From NCBI GenBank assembly GCA_002471345.1, contig DKPS01000089.1:1-5376 (forward strand): 5,376 nt of DNA, written 5' to 3'. The stretch is from Saprospiraceae bacterium UBA7328 (GTDB lineage: Bacteria > Bacteroidota > Bacteroidia > Chitinophagales > Saprospiraceae). Under the pieces are notes generated by a model that saw nothing but the letters and a program-made list of their open reading frames with translations, ran no database searches and had not been told where the DNA came from. Shown piece after piece: positions 4,912-5,376 of this stretch. Position 1 is the first letter of the stretch. Each line of letters opens with the position of its first letter. A program made the position numbers and the translations under genes.

Positions 4912-5376
4912 CTAAATTTCGTCATCTTCCGACGGACTCGGTGGTGTTACCACCGGTGGTTGGAATAACTCATAAAATGGTTGGACTAATTTTCGTTCTT
5001 TCTTAGTCACAAAGGTTGATTTATATCTATACCATAAATCATCAGGAACTAATAGACCTTCTTTACAACAAGCAATAATTTTGTTATATAATTTTTTTCT
5101 AAAAACTTTACCACTCTCTTTTGATGCTATTTTAATAAGAGCATCCATATGTTCTTCTAAGCATAAACGTCTTGCATTAAGCAAATCTTCATCCTCTTCT
5201 TTTGGTGGAGGTGGAGGAGGTGGAGGTGGTGGAGGAGGTGGTGGTTTTGGTGGTTTTTCTTTTTTCTTTCTTTGCACTTTAGGTTTAGGTGGTTTAAATT
5301 CTTTAGGTCTTCCCATAGTTAATAATCTAGTATCTTCTTCTAATTCTTTTTCTTTCACAAAATCTTCAGGTAGTTC
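4912..5376 (-). CDS. Proline-rich protein of unknown function, N-terminus beyond window
   Basis: The frame is open to the right edge, so the gene is probably cut; 154 residues are visible. An ATG at 5316 (MGRPKEF) is the only Met-coded start before the repeats and could be the true start, but the acidic residues before it (from ELPEDF) look coding. From 5316 onward the protein is a basic Lys/Pro linker (KPPKPKVQRKKKEK), then a run of 14 prolines (5203-5244), an acidic KEEDED, then about 75 residues of likely helical fold (NARRLCLEEHMDAL to LVQPFYELF) with two adjacent Cys, and a Pro/Ser/acidic tail ending in SEDDEI. The poly-Pro run should form a stiff extended rod and could bind SH3, WW or profilin-like partners, if such partners are relevant. 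No signal peptide or membrane segment is visible. It is first in the visible minus-strand array, 84 bases ahead of the polymerase, and its stop is followed at once by two small hairpins. No family recognised. Confidence 0.75.
   Translation of the reverse strand, partial: ELPEDFVKEKELEEDTRLLTMGRPKEFKPPKPKVQRKKKEKPPKPPPPPPPPPPPPPPKEEDEDLLNARRLCLEEHMDALIKIASKESGKVFRKKLYNKIIACCKEGLLVPDDLWYRYKSTFVTKKERKLVQPFYELFQPPVVTPPSPSEDDEI
4940..4960. repeat. GGTGGT/ACCACC palindromic cluster
   Basis: GGTGGT (4940-4945) pairs with ACCACC (4949-4954) around a 3-base loop, and the same ACCACC forms a perfect 12-bp palindrome with GGTGGT at 4955-4960, giving two competing structures. It lies in the last codons (PPVVTPP) of the proline-rich gene, so part of the pattern comes from Pro and Val codons. 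Confidence 0.45.
5203..5244 (-). repeat. Poly-proline codon run, 14 codons
   Basis: Fourteen consecutive Pro codons use only CCA and CCT in irregular order, so this is not a pure triplet repeat. The plus strand reads as (GGN)n with single-base T or A spacers, the most G-rich stretch in the window. Two more Pro codons follow after one Lys codon (5248-5253). Confidence 0.9.

Noticed and set aside
4818..5006. Plus-strand 62-residue open frame
   Set aside because: It covers the polymerase leader, the hairpins and the antisense of the proline-rich gene; there is no protein-like pattern.
5316..5376. GTG codon at 5358 as the start of the proline-rich gene
   Set aside because: GTG starts are rare in eukaryotic-type genes and the frame continues open to the window edge; a truncated gene or the ATG at 5316 is more likely.

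Overview
The window looks like part of a compact, AT-rich, intron-poor eukaryotic DNA virus or virus-like element. The closest setting I can suggest is the Polinton-like virus, virophage and linear-element world that uses protein-primed family B DNA polymerases. The argument rests on one secure gene, a 1013-residue polymerase on the minus strand with the full set of exonuclease, polymerase and protein-priming motifs. The rest is supporting: no Shine-Dalgarno-like leaders, TATA-like AT-rich sequence ahead of genes, very short intergenic gaps, hairpins at gene 3' ends, and standard-code use of TGG for Trp with a TGA stop. No capsid, packaging ATPase, integrase or helicase gene lies in this window, so the exact lineage cannot be fixed from it.

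Layout from left to right. A plus-strand gene (37-891) encodes a charged, helical protein I do not recognise; its GC content falls from about 54% at the 5' end to about 33% at the 3' end. It converges on a minus-strand array, and the 63-base gap between the two stop codons is filled by a long stem-loop (898-959). The minus-strand array, in order of transcription, is: a proline-rich protein cut by the right edge (4912 to beyond 5376); the DNA polymerase (4827-1786); a 116-residue protein with an arginine-rich tail (1741-1391); a 52-residue Cys-cluster, Lys-rich protein (1368-1210); and a 79-residue protein with an FGKYKG motif (1194-955). Gaps in the array are 84, 44, 22 and 15 bases. Two tiny abutting hairpins directly follow the stop codon of the proline-rich gene.

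Functionally, the minus-strand array reads as a DNA replication and nucleic-acid-handling module. The polymerase would replicate a linear genome from a protein primer. Three small downstream genes, two with strongly basic tails and one resembling the C-terminal domain of ExoX-like nucleases, are plausible accessory proteins, but that is inference from position and composition. The most interesting points are a cysteine-protease-like module fused ahead of the exonuclease domain of the polymerase, a Glu in place of the first catalytic Asp of polymerase motif C, and the hairpins that mark gene 3' ends.
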